NCBI GenBank assembly: GCA_900540345.1
Contig: UQFK01000004.1
Coordinates: forward strand, 1-64,000
Length of the DNA: 64,000 nucleotides
Source: an uncultured Eggerthella sp.
Lineage (GTDB): Bacteria; Actinomycetota; Coriobacteriia; Coriobacteriales; Eggerthellaceae
Direction: 5' to 3'
The stretch's first letter is position 1, and every line of letters starts with the position of its first letter. Under the pieces are notes generated by a model that worked only from the letters and a program-made list of their open reading frames with translations, did not search any database and was not told the origin of the DNA. The translations under genes were made by a program, and so were the position numbers. Below are positions 42,870-52,010 of the stretch, piece after piece.

Positions 42870-44327
42870 ATGGAAGAAGCCATACTCGATATCGTCGTGA
42901 CCATCAATTCATATCTTTCGAATTATGTTTTGATCATCTTGCTTATCGGCGCTGGTCTTTATTTCTCCATCCGCACACGTTTTGTACAGATCCGCTGTTT
43001 CGGCGAAGGTTGGAAGCGTGTTTTTGGTGGTTTCAATCTGTTCGGAAAGAAAGAGAAGAGCGGCATGAGCTCTTTTCAGGCGCTCACCACTGCTATCGCA
43101 GCGCAGGTCGGAACAGGCAATATCGTCGGTGCTTGTGGAGCTATCTTGATCGGCGGTCCTGGAGCGATCTTCTGGATGTGGCTCATCGCATTTTTGGGTA
43201 TGGCGACGAACTACGCTGAAGCAGTGCTTGCACAAAGAACGCGTTTGGTCGACAAAGACGGCATCGTTCATGGTGGACCTGTCTACTACATCAAGACTGC
43301 ATTCCGCGGTAAGTTCGGCACGTTCTTGGCTGGCTTTTTCTCGGTCGCCATCATCCTTGCGCTCGGCTTCATGGGCTGTATGGTCCAGTCGAATTCTATC
43401 GCCTCAACCTGCGAGACCGCATTCGGTATTCCTGCGTGGGTATGGGGTGTTGCAGTCGTCGCGATCGCAGGATATGTCTTCATTGGTGGCGTTGGTCGAT
43501 TGGCGATCGTCACAGAAAAGATCGTTCCGATCATGGCGATTATCTATCTCATCGGCGGGCTCATCGTACTGTTGTGCAATCTTCCTGCTGCAGGTGAAGC
43601 ATTCGCACTCATTTTCTCTTGTGCATTCAATCCGCAAGCAGAGATCGGCGGTGTCACCTTCGGTATCTTAGCCGCCCTCGCGCAAGGCGCAAAACGTGGC
43701 CTGTTCTCCAATGAGGCAGGTATGGGATCTACTCCCCATGCACACGCTCAGGCGAACGTGAAGAATCCTCATGAACAGGGCGTTGTTGCGCTTATCGGCG
43801 TTTTTGTCGACACCTTCATCGTGGTCACTATCACCGCACTCGTTGTTATCAGCATGCTCTACACAGGTGACGGAGCTCTTGCACAAGGCGTCTACGAAGG
43901 TATCGATAAGACCAATATGGCCCAGCTTGCATTTGGCACGGTGTTCGGAACAATCGGAGGCAATGTCTTTGTTGCTATCTGCCTACTGTTCTTTGCCTTT
44001 TCAACCATTCTTAGCTGGAATCTCTTTGCAAAGATCAATGTTGAGTATCTTTTTGGGAAGAAGGCAGTCCCTGTTTTCACGGTGATCGCGCTTCTCTTCA
44101 TCTTCTTAGGCTCCCTGCTCTCCAACGATCTGGTCTGGGAACTTGCGGATATGTTCAACCAACTCATGGTCTTGCCAAACGTCATTGGCCTTGTTGCCCT
44201 TGGCGGTGGAGTTGCCGCGTGCGCCCGCACCGCAGGAAGATCGTGGGGTAAGACTGAGGCTTTACTCGAAAAAGAACATGAAGAGGGCATCTCGAACGAA
44301 GCAAATAAGCCTGATTGGCAAGCGTAA
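42870..44327 (+). CDS. Sodium:alanine symporter family (AGCS) protein
   Basis: A 485-residue amino-acid/Na+ symporter of about eleven helices. The family signatures SSFQALTTAIAAQVGTGNIVGA near residue 67 and GLFSNEAGMGSTPHAHAQA near 277 are intact. It takes up alanine, glycine or related amino acids. ACAGGAGAGC precedes the ATG. With the preceding DAACS transporter it suggests reliance on amino acids as carbon or energy source. Ended by a strong terminator. Confidence 0.95.
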   Translation: MEEAILDIVVTINSYLSNYVLIILLIGAGLYFSIRTRFVQIRCFGEGWKRVFGGFNLFGKKEKSGMSSFQALTTAIAAQVGTGNIVGACGAILIGGPGAIFWMWLIAFLGMATNYAEAVLAQRTRLVDKDGIVHGGPVYYIKTAFRGKFGTFLAGFFSVAIILALGFMGCMVQSNSIASTCETAFGIPAWVWGVAVVAIAGYVFIGGVGRLAIVTEKIVPIMAIIYLIGGLIVLLCNLPAAGEAFALIFSCAFNPQAEIGGVTFGILAALAQGAKRGLFSNEAGMGSTPHAHAQANVKNPHEQGVVALIGVFVDTFIVVTITALVVISMLYTGDGALAQGVYEGIDKTNMAQLAFGTVFGTIGGNVFVAICLLFFAFSTILSWNLFAKINVEYLFGKKAVPVFTVIALLFIFLGSLLSNDLVWELADMFNQLMVLPNVIGLVALGGGVAACARTAGRSWGKTEALLEKEHEEGISNEANKPDWQA

Positions 44328-44408
44328 GAATCTCATGATCACTCTCGTGATCGCGAGAACTTCTCACTACGAGATCTAAACCTTCTCAAAAGCGCACTAT
44401 CGAAAAGC

Positions 44409-44441
44409 AAAAGGCCTACGATGATCCTCGTAGGCCTTTTT
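44409..44441 (+). terminator. Rho-independent terminator after AGCS gene
   Basis: AAAAGGCCTACGA (44409-44421) and TCGTAGGCCTTTT (44428-44440) form a perfect 13-bp stem with six-base loop. T-runs on both sides make it suitable for the convergent BceB-like gene too. Confidence 0.93.
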
Positions 44442-44479
44442 CATATCAGGTTCTTGCGATGAGAGGAGCTTGTTCGTTT

Positions 44480-46519
44480 TCATCGCGACTGGCTCAACCC
44501 TGAAACCACGGTCGCACGGCTCGCAAAGTAGGTTATGACCAAATAGCCACCATAGATGAGCAAGACAAAACCAACAGACAGCGCGATCGGTTGCAGCATA
44601 TTCACCCCAAAGGCATCAAATAAGCTTCCCGACATAAGCCAGATCGTCCATGCAGAATGGCATGCTGCAACGACAAGCGGGAGCACGAAATATATCACGA
44701 CCTGGGCTAGAAGTGAACGAGAAAGCATGCTCGTGTCACATCCAAGTCGAGAAAGCGCCCTATAGCGTCCCGCCGAATCGATCGTGAGCGAAAGAAGCTG
44801 GATGGCAAGCACTGCCGCTGTTGCTACGAGCAATACAAGACCAATATAAAGGGCCAGATATGTGATGAGCATCTTAAGCCCCATCGCTTGCTCGATCATC
44901 GAGTCACGCGTGATAAACTGGCTCACACCAGGCAGAGCATTGATCGCTTCCTCATCGAGCTCTTCGCCTTCAACGCCTGATCGATAGACAAGATTAATAT
45001 ACGTCCCCTGAAGCGCTCCAGCCTCTGCAAGATCAGCGATCATGCTATCAGGAACGACCATCGTCGCACCGTTGGAAGGTACGCTGTAGTCTTCGAGCTG
45101 CACCTCCTGCACCTCGGATAAAGGCATTAACGTTCCCGATGGCGTCTCGAGTGCATAGTTTTGGTCCACCATCGCACGAGCAAGGTTTTCCGAAACGCTC
45201 ATGGTGTTCGTTACAATATATTCATCATCGTCAAGTGCAACTGCATCAAGGCCCTGAAGCTCGCGTGCATCGTTGTACTGTGAGATTCCAATGACGTCCA
45301 ATCCCACTGAACGAATGGTCGTAGACTCGATCGTCGCTCCAGTCTTATCTATCACATCGCCATAGGTCAGATAGGGTAATTCGTAGACATCTACCTGAGC
45401 AGTATCTTCGATCAGGGAGGACCAATCTTTTATCTTCTCCGATAGAAGTTGTTCGGTCTGAGTGATGTCGAAAACAGCACCTTCATCATCGGCTTGGCTC
45501 TCGGCGATCTCTTGCGTTGAGATGATACTTGCATCATAAGGATTCGCGCGGTCGATATCACCGGAGAATAAATTCGCGAGCGCCATACCTGTACCGAAGG
45601 TCGTGATGGCAAAAAAGAGCAGAACACACACGACCCACATCGAAGCAAATGAGGTATTCACCTTCGAGGCAATCTGTCGTGTGGTAAACGGACGAAGCTT
45701 CTTCAGATAGAACCCGCACAGACGCGTAACGAGCGCGATGACAAATCCTGCAAGCGAGAAGAAGAACAAGAGCGTGCCCACCAGCATGAGCACTGTCGCG
45801 ATCACGAAGCTCTCATCGCCGATAAAGGTCATCCCGTTGATCTCAAGCTGCCAATACGAAACCCCGAGAATACCAAGAGAGACGATGAACAAACACAGAC
45901 ACACCCACGGATTACGTATCACCACTTTTTGGCTCTTTGCATCTGCATTGATCAGATCGATCAGCTTGCAGTGACGGATCGAAACGACGTTGAAGAGCGC
46001 GACGACTACATAGATAGCAGCGAAGCAAACAAGCGTCATGATGAAAGAATGCATCGAGAATGTGAACTGATAATCGGGCATCGGGATAGCGAAGAGCGCC
46101 GCTGTAGCAAAGGAGAGCAACTGCGAAACGATCACGCCAAGCGCAAGACCGACCAAAAGTGACACTATTCCAACCATCACGGTTTCATACAGGATGATAC
46201 GCGATACGTGTCCAGGGGTCATACCAAGAGTAAAGTACATGCCAAACTCGCGTTTACGGCGCCTGATGAGCAGTTGGTTTGCATAGATCACCAAAAAGCC
46301 GAGCACCAATGCAACAACGGTCGAGAAGATACCCATCATAAAACCAGTGAACTCAACGATGTTGCTCTTGCCTGAAGCGTTGACCTCTTGCATGATCTGC
46401 TGGTCACTGATCGAGTTGAACGCATAGAACACAGTGATAGCAATGAGCAAGGTGACGAAATAGATTGTATAATCCTTCACCGATCGGCGAATATTGCGCA
46501 GGGCAAGTTTAAACAGCAT
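44480..46519 (-). CDS. BceB-type ABC transporter permease
   Basis: A 679-residue FtsX-like permease with ten helices and one large extracytoplasmic domain (about residues 310-525) between helices 7 and 8, the hallmark of BceB transporters that remove antimicrobial peptides from lipid II-cycle targets. It starts MLFKLALRNIRRSVKDYTIY, and FGMYFTLGMTPGHVSRIILYE near residue 93 is the FtsX coupling segment. It overlaps the ATPase gene by 11 bases. With the linked sensor kinase it is expected to form a sensory complex, reporting flux through the transporter. Confidence 0.93.
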   Translation of the reverse strand: MLFKLALRNIRRSVKDYTIYFVTLLIAITVFYAFNSISDQQIMQEVNASGKSNIVEFTGFMMGIFSTVVALVLGFLVIYANQLLIRRRKREFGMYFTLGMTPGHVSRIILYETVMVGIVSLLVGLALGVIVSQLLSFATAALFAIPMPDYQFTFSMHSFIMTLVCFAAIYVVVALFNVVSIRHCKLIDLINADAKSQKVVIRNPWVCLCLFIVSLGILGVSYWQLEINGMTFIGDESFVIATVLMLVGTLLFFFSLAGFVIALVTRLCGFYLKKLRPFTTRQIASKVNTSFASMWVVCVLLFFAITTFGTGMALANLFSGDIDRANPYDASIISTQEIAESQADDEGAVFDITQTEQLLSEKIKDWSSLIEDTAQVDVYELPYLTYGDVIDKTGATIESTTIRSVGLDVIGISQYNDARELQGLDAVALDDDEYIVTNTMSVSENLARAMVDQNYALETPSGTLMPLSEVQEVQLEDYSVPSNGATMVVPDSMIADLAEAGALQGTYINLVYRSGVEGEELDEEAINALPGVSQFITRDSMIEQAMGLKMLITYLALYIGLVLLVATAAVLAIQLLSLTIDSAGRYRALSRLGCDTSMLSRSLLAQVVIYFVLPLVVAACHSAWTIWLMSGSLFDAFGVNMLQPIALSVGFVLLIYGGYLVITYFASRATVVSGLSQSR

Positions 46520-47327
46520 GACGCGCTTCGCCTCCTAAGAAGGTAACGACTTCCATGATGCGCCCAAAATACTCTTCTCGCGAAAGGGCTCCTCGACGAA
46601 TCTCGTTGAAGATGCGCCCATCCGAAAGGAAGAGCACGCGATTAGTGAACGACGCAGCATACGCATCATGAGTGACCATCAAGATCGTTGCATTAAGATC
46701 TTGGTTCATATGCTCGAGCGTTTCGAGCATCACCGTAGCGTTATGCGAATCAAGCGCGCCTGTCGGCTCGTCGGCCAAGATCAGAGAAGGATCGCTCACG
46801 ATCGCACGCGCAGCAGCAACACGCTGACGCTGGCCTCCTGACATCTGGTTTGGATAGTTCTGCAGCGATCGTTCAACGCCGAGTTTATGTGAGATATCGT
46901 TGATGAGCGCTGGGATCCGAGATGAAGGAGTTCCTTTGATCGTAAGCGCGAGCGCGATGTTTTCGTAACCAGTCAGCGTATCCAAAAGATTCGAGTCCTG
47001 GAAGATGAAGCCGAGCTGTTCACGACGAAATCTTGCAAGCGCACGTGAACCTAATACCGTGATGTCTTGTCCTTTGATGAGAATACGGCCATTTGAAGGA
47101 CGATCAATCGTTGAAATGCAGTTGAGCAAGGTCGTTTTGCCTGAGCCTGATGGGCCCATGATGGCAACGAACTCTCCTTGCGCGACATCGAGACTCACGC
47201 CATCGAGTGCGTGCGTCAGATTGCCCTTTGTTCCAAAGACCTTTTCAATATGCTGAACGCTCAAAAGCGCAGAGCTTGCTGCCCCGCCGTTAACCTGAGC
47301 AGATGGAGTCGCTATCGTTTCAGCCAT
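46509..47327 (-). CDS. BceA-type ABC transporter ATP-binding protein
   Basis: A 272-residue ATPase of the MacB/BceA group. Walker A is GPSGSGKTTLLN near residue 58, the Q-loop FIFQDSNLLDTLTGYENI, signature MSGGQRQRVAAARAIV, Walker B LILADEPTGALDS and H-loop MVTHDAYAASF. ATG 47327 is chosen, with AAAGGTAG upstream; the longer frame runs through the small membrane-peptide gene. It pairs with the overlapping permease. Confidence 0.95.
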   Translation of the reverse strand: MAETIATPSAQVNGGAASSALLSVQHIEKVFGTKGNLTHALDGVSLDVAQGEFVAIMGPSGSGKTTLLNCISTIDRPSNGRILIKGQDITVLGSRALARFRREQLGFIFQDSNLLDTLTGYENIALALTIKGTPSSRIPALINDISHKLGVERSLQNYPNQMSGGQRQRVAAARAIVSDPSLILADEPTGALDSHNATVMLETLEHMNQDLNATILMVTHDAYAASFTNRVLFLSDGRIFNEIRRGALSREEYFGRIMEVVTFLGGEARHAV

Positions 47328-47331
47328 GATA

Positions 47332-47457
47332 CTACCTTTCCAATCGCGGCAATTCGAGAGATGTGAATGCATGAAGCGCGACCATGAGCACAGTCGCAGA
47401 AAGTGCTGTTGCGCCGATGATCGTGCAGGTTCCTTTGAGAATACCGAGTGGCTTCAT
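47332..47457 (-). CDS. 41-residue membrane peptide in the BceAB operon
   Basis: Short minus-strand frame: ATG at 47457, stop at 47332, only four bases before the ATPase start. It is preceded by AAGGACGTAAGG. The peptide begins MKPLGILKGTCTIIGATALS and has one hydrophobic helix (about residues 9-30), then a short tail SLELPRLER. Its position, ribosome binding site and single-helix character support a real gene, as small regulators or transporter subunits often sit in such operons. No family is recognised. Confidence 0.6.
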   Translation of the reverse strand: MKPLGILKGTCTIIGATALSATVLMVALHAFTSLELPRLER

Positions 47458-47541
47458 AACCTTACGTCCTTTCGCTGAAAATACCTGATACTACGATCAT
47501 GGACGTATTCAGCGCATGAAACCATCGATTTGGCTTACACC

Positions 47542-48615
47542 TTACTTACGTGATTGTAAGGTTGATCGCATGAGTGCCGCTCTTCGCCGATCGTGGGGAA
47601 AAGAGATCTGAACGCGCGATCCTACGCCCTCTTCACTCGCGAACATGATGCCAAGCCCCATGCTCATGCACATGCGCGCAACCAGATAGAGGCCCATTCC
47701 TGTTGCAGAACCGTGCGCTCTACCAACCTCACCGGTGAACCCTCGATCGAAAACACGAGGAACATCACTCGCGGGAACGCCGCATCCGTCATCTTTGATC
47801 TCAAGAATCGTGCAACTTGACGAAGACTCATCCTCCAATATGAACGCATCAAAAATCACAGTTTTTGCATCATATTTTGCTGCATTGATGAGCAATTGCG
47901 TGACGATGAATTCCAGCCATATCTTATCGGCAAAGACCGTAAGTGCCGGGTCGATGCGCATCTCGAGCGCAACATCGAGCGAGGTCAGATAATGCATATG
48001 CGATTTACTTACTTCCCGCGCGATATCAAGAAGCTTCACTTCGCGGATCAGATAGTCGCGCTCAAGCGAATCAGTACGAGCTGCGAAGAGTGCTTGAGAG
48101 ATCATATCGTCCATCCGCTCAAGTTCGCGGCGAAGCGTAAGCGCATCGGGACCTGTCATCCGCTTCGCAACAAGCTGGGCTGCAGAAAGTGGGGTCTTTA
48201 TCTCGTGGACCCATAATTCTATGTATTCAGAATTCGCCTTGGCTTGCGCCCGCAGCTCATTTAGCTCATCATACCCTGCCCGAGAAACCGCTAATGCAGC
48301 CTCGTGCGCAACGTGTTCTGGCGTGGTGATTGGGTTGTTCACCAGATCGCCAAAATGTGTACCTCGATCAAGCAGCTCCGATGCTTCCTCTAGAGAATGC
48401 CAAAAAGGAGCTTGTCGCACATAATCATAGATCAGATATCCCGCAAAGCCGATAAGGGCAATGACGATAATGAAATAGATTCCAGCAGGTGATGCCTGCA
48501 AAACGAAGAGGACAGCCGCTAGGAACAACAAGAAAGAAACAAACAAGACGATAAGCAGTACTCTGTCTTTGAGAAAGCTCGCGGGAGAATAATGTATGTC
48601 ACGTTTTTCGATCAC
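47542..48615 (-). CDS. BceS-type intramembrane-sensing histidine kinase
   Basis: A 357-residue kinase with two N-terminal helices (about residues 17-37 and 42-62) and almost no extracytoplasmic loop, typical of BceS-like kinases that sense through their transporter. The H-box is LWVHEIKTPLSAAQLV near residue 133, the N-box LLINAAKYDAK near 240, then DDGCGVPASDVPRVF and TGMGLYLVARMC. It overlaps the response regulator gene by four bases (ATGA). Confidence 0.94.
   Translation of the reverse strand: MIEKRDIHYSPASFLKDRVLLIVLFVSFLLFLAAVLFVLQASPAGIYFIIVIALIGFAGYLIYDYVRQAPFWHSLEEASELLDRGTHFGDLVNNPITTPEHVAHEAALAVSRAGYDELNELRAQAKANSEYIELWVHEIKTPLSAAQLVAKRMTGPDALTLRRELERMDDMISQALFAARTDSLERDYLIREVKLLDIAREVSKSHMHYLTSLDVALEMRIDPALTVFADKIWLEFIVTQLLINAAKYDAKTVIFDAFILEDESSSSCTILEIKDDGCGVPASDVPRVFDRGFTGEVGRAHGSATGMGLYLVARMCMSMGLGIMFASEEGVGSRVQISFPHDRRRAALMRSTLQSRK
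47546..47559 (-). promoter_or_regulatory. BceR-box-like site upstream of the peptide-BceAB genes
   Basis: On the minus strand, TTACA-ATCA-CGTAA matches the Bacillus BceR-type consensus TnACA-N4-TGTAA with one mismatch. A further GTAAG half-site follows. It overlaps the 3' end of the kinase gene about 90 bases before the membrane-peptide start, which is the right place for induction of the transporter by the response regulator. Confidence 0.6.
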
Positions 48616-49292
48616 TCGATCACATATCCAAGAGAACGACGTGTCTGGATGAAATCTTCCGGCGCCTCGATCTGGGCAAGCGTTTTACGCAAACGATTGA
48701 TATTCACCGTAAGCGTATTATCGTCGATGAACGCATCGGATTCCCATAGGTCGCACATGATCTCCTGCCTGGAGATAATAGTGCCCGCATTACGCATGAG
48801 CATCGAGAGAATACGCTGCTCATTGTGGGTAAGAAGCGCCTGCTTTCCTTGGTAGGTCACTGTGCAGGTATTCAGATCGAGCACAACACCATCATGCTCG
48901 ATCGTACTCGCTTGATGACTGCTTACTTCGTTTCGTGATATAAGTGCAGCAACGCGGGCGAGCAACGCCGCAGGGCGGTAGGGCTTTAACACGAAATCGT
49001 TCGCACCCAGATTGAGCGACATCACTTCATGGAATTCATCACCTGCAGAGGTAAGCACGATGATAGGCACCTCGCTCTGTTTGCGGATCTCGCGACAGAT
49101 CGCATGTCCATTCGTGCCTGGAAGGGTAAGGTCGAGCAAGATACAGTCAAAACGTCCTTCCACTGCTGTTCGAGCAGCCTTCTCAAAATCATCGCAGACC
49201 TGAACGGCATAACCATTCAATTCGAGCAAGCTAGCAAGCTCGTCGCGTAAGGTTAGGTCATCTTCGACGATATAGATCGAGGGTCCCACCAT
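48612..49292 (-). CDS. OmpR-family response regulator (BceR-like)
   Basis: A 226-residue regulator. The receiver domain has the phospho-acceptor Asp in ILLDLTLPGTNG near residue 53, the Thr in IIVLTSAGDE and Lys in DFVLKPYRP; the winged helix is C-terminal (LTHNEQRILSMLMRNAGTII, then NTLTVNINRLRKTL and TRRSLGYVIE). It should activate the peptide-BceAB genes via the site at 47546-47559. First gene of the module. Confidence 0.95.
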   Translation of the reverse strand: MVGPSIYIVEDDLTLRDELASLLELNGYAVQVCDDFEKAARTAVEGRFDCILLDLTLPGTNGHAICREIRKQSEVPIIVLTSAGDEFHEVMSLNLGANDFVLKPYRPAALLARVAALISRNEVSSHQASTIEHDGVVLDLNTCTVTYQGKQALLTHNEQRILSMLMRNAGTIISRQEIMCDLWESDAFIDDNTLTVNINRLRKTLAQIEAPEDFIQTRRSLGYVIE

Positions 49293-49406
49293 TTTGCGCC
49301 TCCTCTCGCACCCAGCAACCCGCCGAGACCAGCTTCATTTTCGGAGCTCACATCGCTCTCGTCTGAACAAGCCGCGACCTAACCCCCCTCACAGATCCAA
49401 CCACCC

Positions 49407-49600
49407 GCTTGGCTCGAACAGTCACGCAGCCTGAAGGGCACTTGGCTCGAGCAGTCACGGCGCCGAAAGCGATGCTTCGCTCAAGCAGGTCGCATAACTT
49501 AAAGCGATGCTTGAATTGAGCCGATCGCGGCACCGAAAGCGATGCTTCGTTTCGGTCGTTTTGCATGGCCTAGAGCAATCTTTGCAGTCAATTCGCGTTT
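49407..49600. repeat. Degenerate ~35-bp tandem repeats
   Basis: Five to six units with period 33-35 bases; equivalent positions are 49409, 49442, 49476, 49511, 49546 and about 49581. The best-conserved parts are GCTTGGCTCGAGCAGTCACG and CGGCGCCGAAAGCGATGCTT. Units are contiguous, so this is not a CRISPR array. It is 115 bases upstream of the response regulator start. Confidence 0.65.
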
Positions 49601-50010
49601 TTTTGCTTAGGATTCGCGGTCGTAGTAACGTTTTGGGCCTGTTTGTATGAAAAAGCAACCTCTTCGAATCTGTTTTACCAGGTCATAAATTCTGACGTTC
49701 TAGATTCCATCCCGTTTTTGCTAAAAATGTCACTACAACCGCAAATCTCATGCATTTTTTTACCATTTCGCTGCAAAACCGTCTCCTCTCTCATTTTACA
49801 AACGCACGATAATCGTGTGAAGCAGCCTGACCAAGGTTACAAACATGTAAGCCGCCCAAGTTCTCTTTGTTAGAATGAAAGAAACGAAGCGCGCTCTTCA
49901 TGTGACCATCTCGCTATATGACAAAACGCTCGAAGAAGAATCTTGGGCGCATAGCGGATAAAGCTCCGCAAACTAGAGTCTCATGAAAAGCTCAACGAAA
50001 ACGAGGTTCC
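49601..50010. other. Gene-free AT-rich stretch before map
   Basis: No gene is supported. An AT-rich core (about 49620-49800) holds GATTCCATCCCG...TTTTTGCTAAAAATGTC...ACTAC, which resembles the minus strand near 31625-31685 and may be a dispersed element. CACGATAATCGTG (49806-49818) is a small palindrome, and TTGTTAGAAT near 49868 could be a -10 region for map. Confidence 0.4.
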
Positions 50011-50895
50011 ATGTACGACGGTCAAGCACAACCCGAACGAAACGACAGCTGCTGGTGTGGCAGCGGCAAGAAATACAAGAAATGCCATCTTCAAATTGAC
50101 AATCAGCTACAACGCTTCTTTGACGAGGGATTAGAAGTTCCTGCTCGCAGCATGCTCAAGACCCAAGAGGATATCGAAGCGGTGAAAAAAAGTGCGGCGG
50201 TAAACATCGGAGTGCTCGATTATATCGCTGAGCGCATCGGACCAGGCATATCAACCGCACAGATCAATGACTGGGTGAATGAATACACCGAATCACACGG
50301 CGGCATACCGGCAGACCTCGATTTTGAAGGCTATCCCTATAGCGTATGCACATCGATCAACGAAGTCGTTTGCCATGGCATGCCTTCTCAAGACGATGTG
50401 TTGAAAGAAGGCGACATTGTCAACGTCGACTGCTCTACGATCGTAGATGGCTATTTCTCAGATTCTTCGCGTATGTTCTGCATTGGCGAAGTCTCGGAAG
50501 ATCGCAAGCGACTTGTCGAAGTAACCCGAGAGGCAATGCTGAAAGGTCTTGAGCAGGTCAAGCCCTGGGGTCGTTTGGGCGATGTCGGTGCAGCGGTAAA
50601 GGCTCATGCCGAAGCAAAGGGCTATTCGGTCGTCCGCGAATTTGGCGGACACGGCATCGGCTGGGACTTTCACGAAGATCCTTTTGTAAGCCATGTCGCA
50701 GAAGCGAACAGCGGAGTTGTGCTCGCGCCAGGACTTATGTTTACCATCGAGCCGATGATCAATGCAGGCGAAGCTGATATCGACATGACCGATCCAAACG
50801 GTTGGACCGTTCGCACGGCGGACCGAAGCGACTCTGCACAATGGGAGATCCAGGTCGTTGTCACCGAAGACGGATATGAATTGCTTTCGTGGTAG
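50011..50895 (+). CDS. map: Type I methionine aminopeptidase with N-terminal SEC-C zinc motif
   Basis: A 294-residue enzyme that removes initiator methionine from new proteins. Residues 10-27 form a SEC-C motif (NDSCWCGSGKKYKKCH), which probably tethers it to the ribosome or SecA-like partners. The catalytic domain has YPYSVCTSINEVVCHGMPS (substrate His), NVDCSTIVDGYFSDSSRMF (two metal Asp), GHGIGWDFHEDPFV (metal His) and MFTIEPMINAGEADI (metal Glu), with the last Glu in SAQWEIQVVVTEDGYELL. Complete. Confidence 0.96.
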   Translation: MYDGQAQPERNDSCWCGSGKKYKKCHLQIDNQLQRFFDEGLEVPARSMLKTQEDIEAVKKSAAVNIGVLDYIAERIGPGISTAQINDWVNEYTESHGGIPADLDFEGYPYSVCTSINEVVCHGMPSQDDVLKEGDIVNVDCSTIVDGYFSDSSRMFCIGEVSEDRKRLVEVTREAMLKGLEQVKPWGRLGDVGAAVKAHAEAKGYSVVREFGGHGIGWDFHEDPFVSHVAEANSGVVLAPGLMFTIEPMINAGEADIDMTDPNGWTVRTADRSDSAQWEIQVVVTEDGYELLSW

Positions 50896-50898
50896 CGA

Positions 50899-51846
50899 TC
50901 AAACAAACGTGTGGAGATCGCTCCTGTCGAGATCAATCGAATCCATTGCATATGACTTGATAGCAGGATCTTCATAGAGCGACTGATAATAGATGTTCGT
51001 TGCAGAAGAGAAACCGCCTGTGTAGATCGTATATTCGTAGCTGCCATCTTCGAGTTTTCCGCCACCAAGGAATTGCTCAACCGACCCAAGCGTGCGGAAA
51101 AGACGCACCACATTAGACGACTCTCCCGATTGCATCGGATAGTGCGTATTGTAATAAGCTGCACGAACAAAGCGATCAGGCGAATAATTCGATCCTGGCA
51201 TACCAACCAAGCTTTGGCCGCTTCCATATGGAGTTATCTTCGCGCCTCCCCACTCCACACTCGAAACATATTCGGAATCGAGATTCATAAAGCAACGAAG
51301 GTGCTCTACGTGCCAATCATAGGGCGGCTGATTTGCCATCACGTCAACATCATTGCGATAGATATGGATCCCATCTGCCATGTATTCCACCACGATCGAG
51401 CGTTCGGCGTCACAGATGATATAGTGCAGCTGCGCAACAGGATAAGTGTCGTTAACCTGCTTTCCTACCAGGGCGACCTTTTCGAACGCACGCTGCGCTT
51501 CATCTACCGTGGTGAAGTTACTTGCGACCCAAAGCGGAAATTCATAGACCGCAACGTTGGTCTTGCCTTCGATCGGTCCTTTCTCGAACTGCGCATAACC
51601 AGGAAAATTCAGGCCGGCAACATAGAGGCCATGCTCGTTCCCGCAGTCATAATAAAGAGGCATATCATCGACGACGATACAAGTGCCGATGATCGCAGGG
51701 CCTTTACCTGCTTGTTCGAAGGCATACTGGCGTTCGTAGTTGCGTGGCGTGATGGTCACTTTCTCGCCATATCCACACTCCCAATCAAGATTACGCCCCG
51801 CATACATATTGCCCTTATCATCGGTGAAACGAATGCTCGTGCACAT
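50899..51846 (-). CDS. bsh: Bile salt hydrolase / choloylglycine hydrolase family
   Basis: A 315-residue Ntn-hydrolase. After Met removal Cys2 becomes the nucleophile (MCTSIRF); GRNLDWE gives Arg18 and Asp21, GLNFPGYA gives Asn80, and later Asn (VMANQPPYDW) and Arg (DRFVRAAYYN) complete the catalytic set. TITPRNY near residue 31 and the GLNFPG loop are more like bile salt hydrolases than penicillin V acylases. No signal peptide, as expected for the intracellular enzyme. It deconjugates glycine- or taurine-linked bile acids; specificity is inferred. AAAGGAG precedes the ATG. Convergent with map. Confidence 0.88.
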   Translation of the reverse strand: MCTSIRFTDDKGNMYAGRNLDWECGYGEKVTITPRNYERQYAFEQAGKGPAIIGTCIVVDDMPLYYDCGNEHGLYVAGLNFPGYAQFEKGPIEGKTNVAVYEFPLWVASNFTTVDEAQRAFEKVALVGKQVNDTYPVAQLHYIICDAERSIVVEYMADGIHIYRNDVDVMANQPPYDWHVEHLRCFMNLDSEYVSSVEWGGAKITPYGSGQSLVGMPGSNYSPDRFVRAAYYNTHYPMQSGESSNVVRLFRTLGSVEQFLGGGKLEDGSYEYTIYTGGFSSATNIYYQSLYEDPAIKSYAMDSIDLDRSDLHTFV

Positions 51847-51887
51847 TGAAAGCTCCTTTCATGGCGATCTGGCATAAGAAACCATAA

Positions 51888-51930
51888 ATGGCAGGTAGAG
51901 CCTTAAGCTGGCTTCGAAACTACCTGCCAT
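51888..51930. terminator. Hairpin downstream of the bactofilin-like gene
   Basis: ATGGCAGGTAG (51888-51898) and CTACCTGCCAT (51920-51930) are perfect 11-base arms, with AGCC/GGCT inside. It lies in the 164-base gap before bsh; a weak T-rich tail follows on the minus strand. Just beyond, GTTGCGCAGTCGTTAT and GTTGCGCAGCCGTTAT (51973 and 51990) are a short direct repeat. Confidence 0.5.
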
Positions 51931-52010
51931 TATAGATTCCTTATTAAAAGGCAACTCGCGTAGCGATGAGCTGTTGCGCAGTCGTTATTGTTGCGCAGCC
52001 GTTATATAGG

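Noticed and set aside
49407..49600. CRISPR array
   Set aside because: The ~35-base units are contiguous and degenerate; there are no unique spacers and no cas genes.
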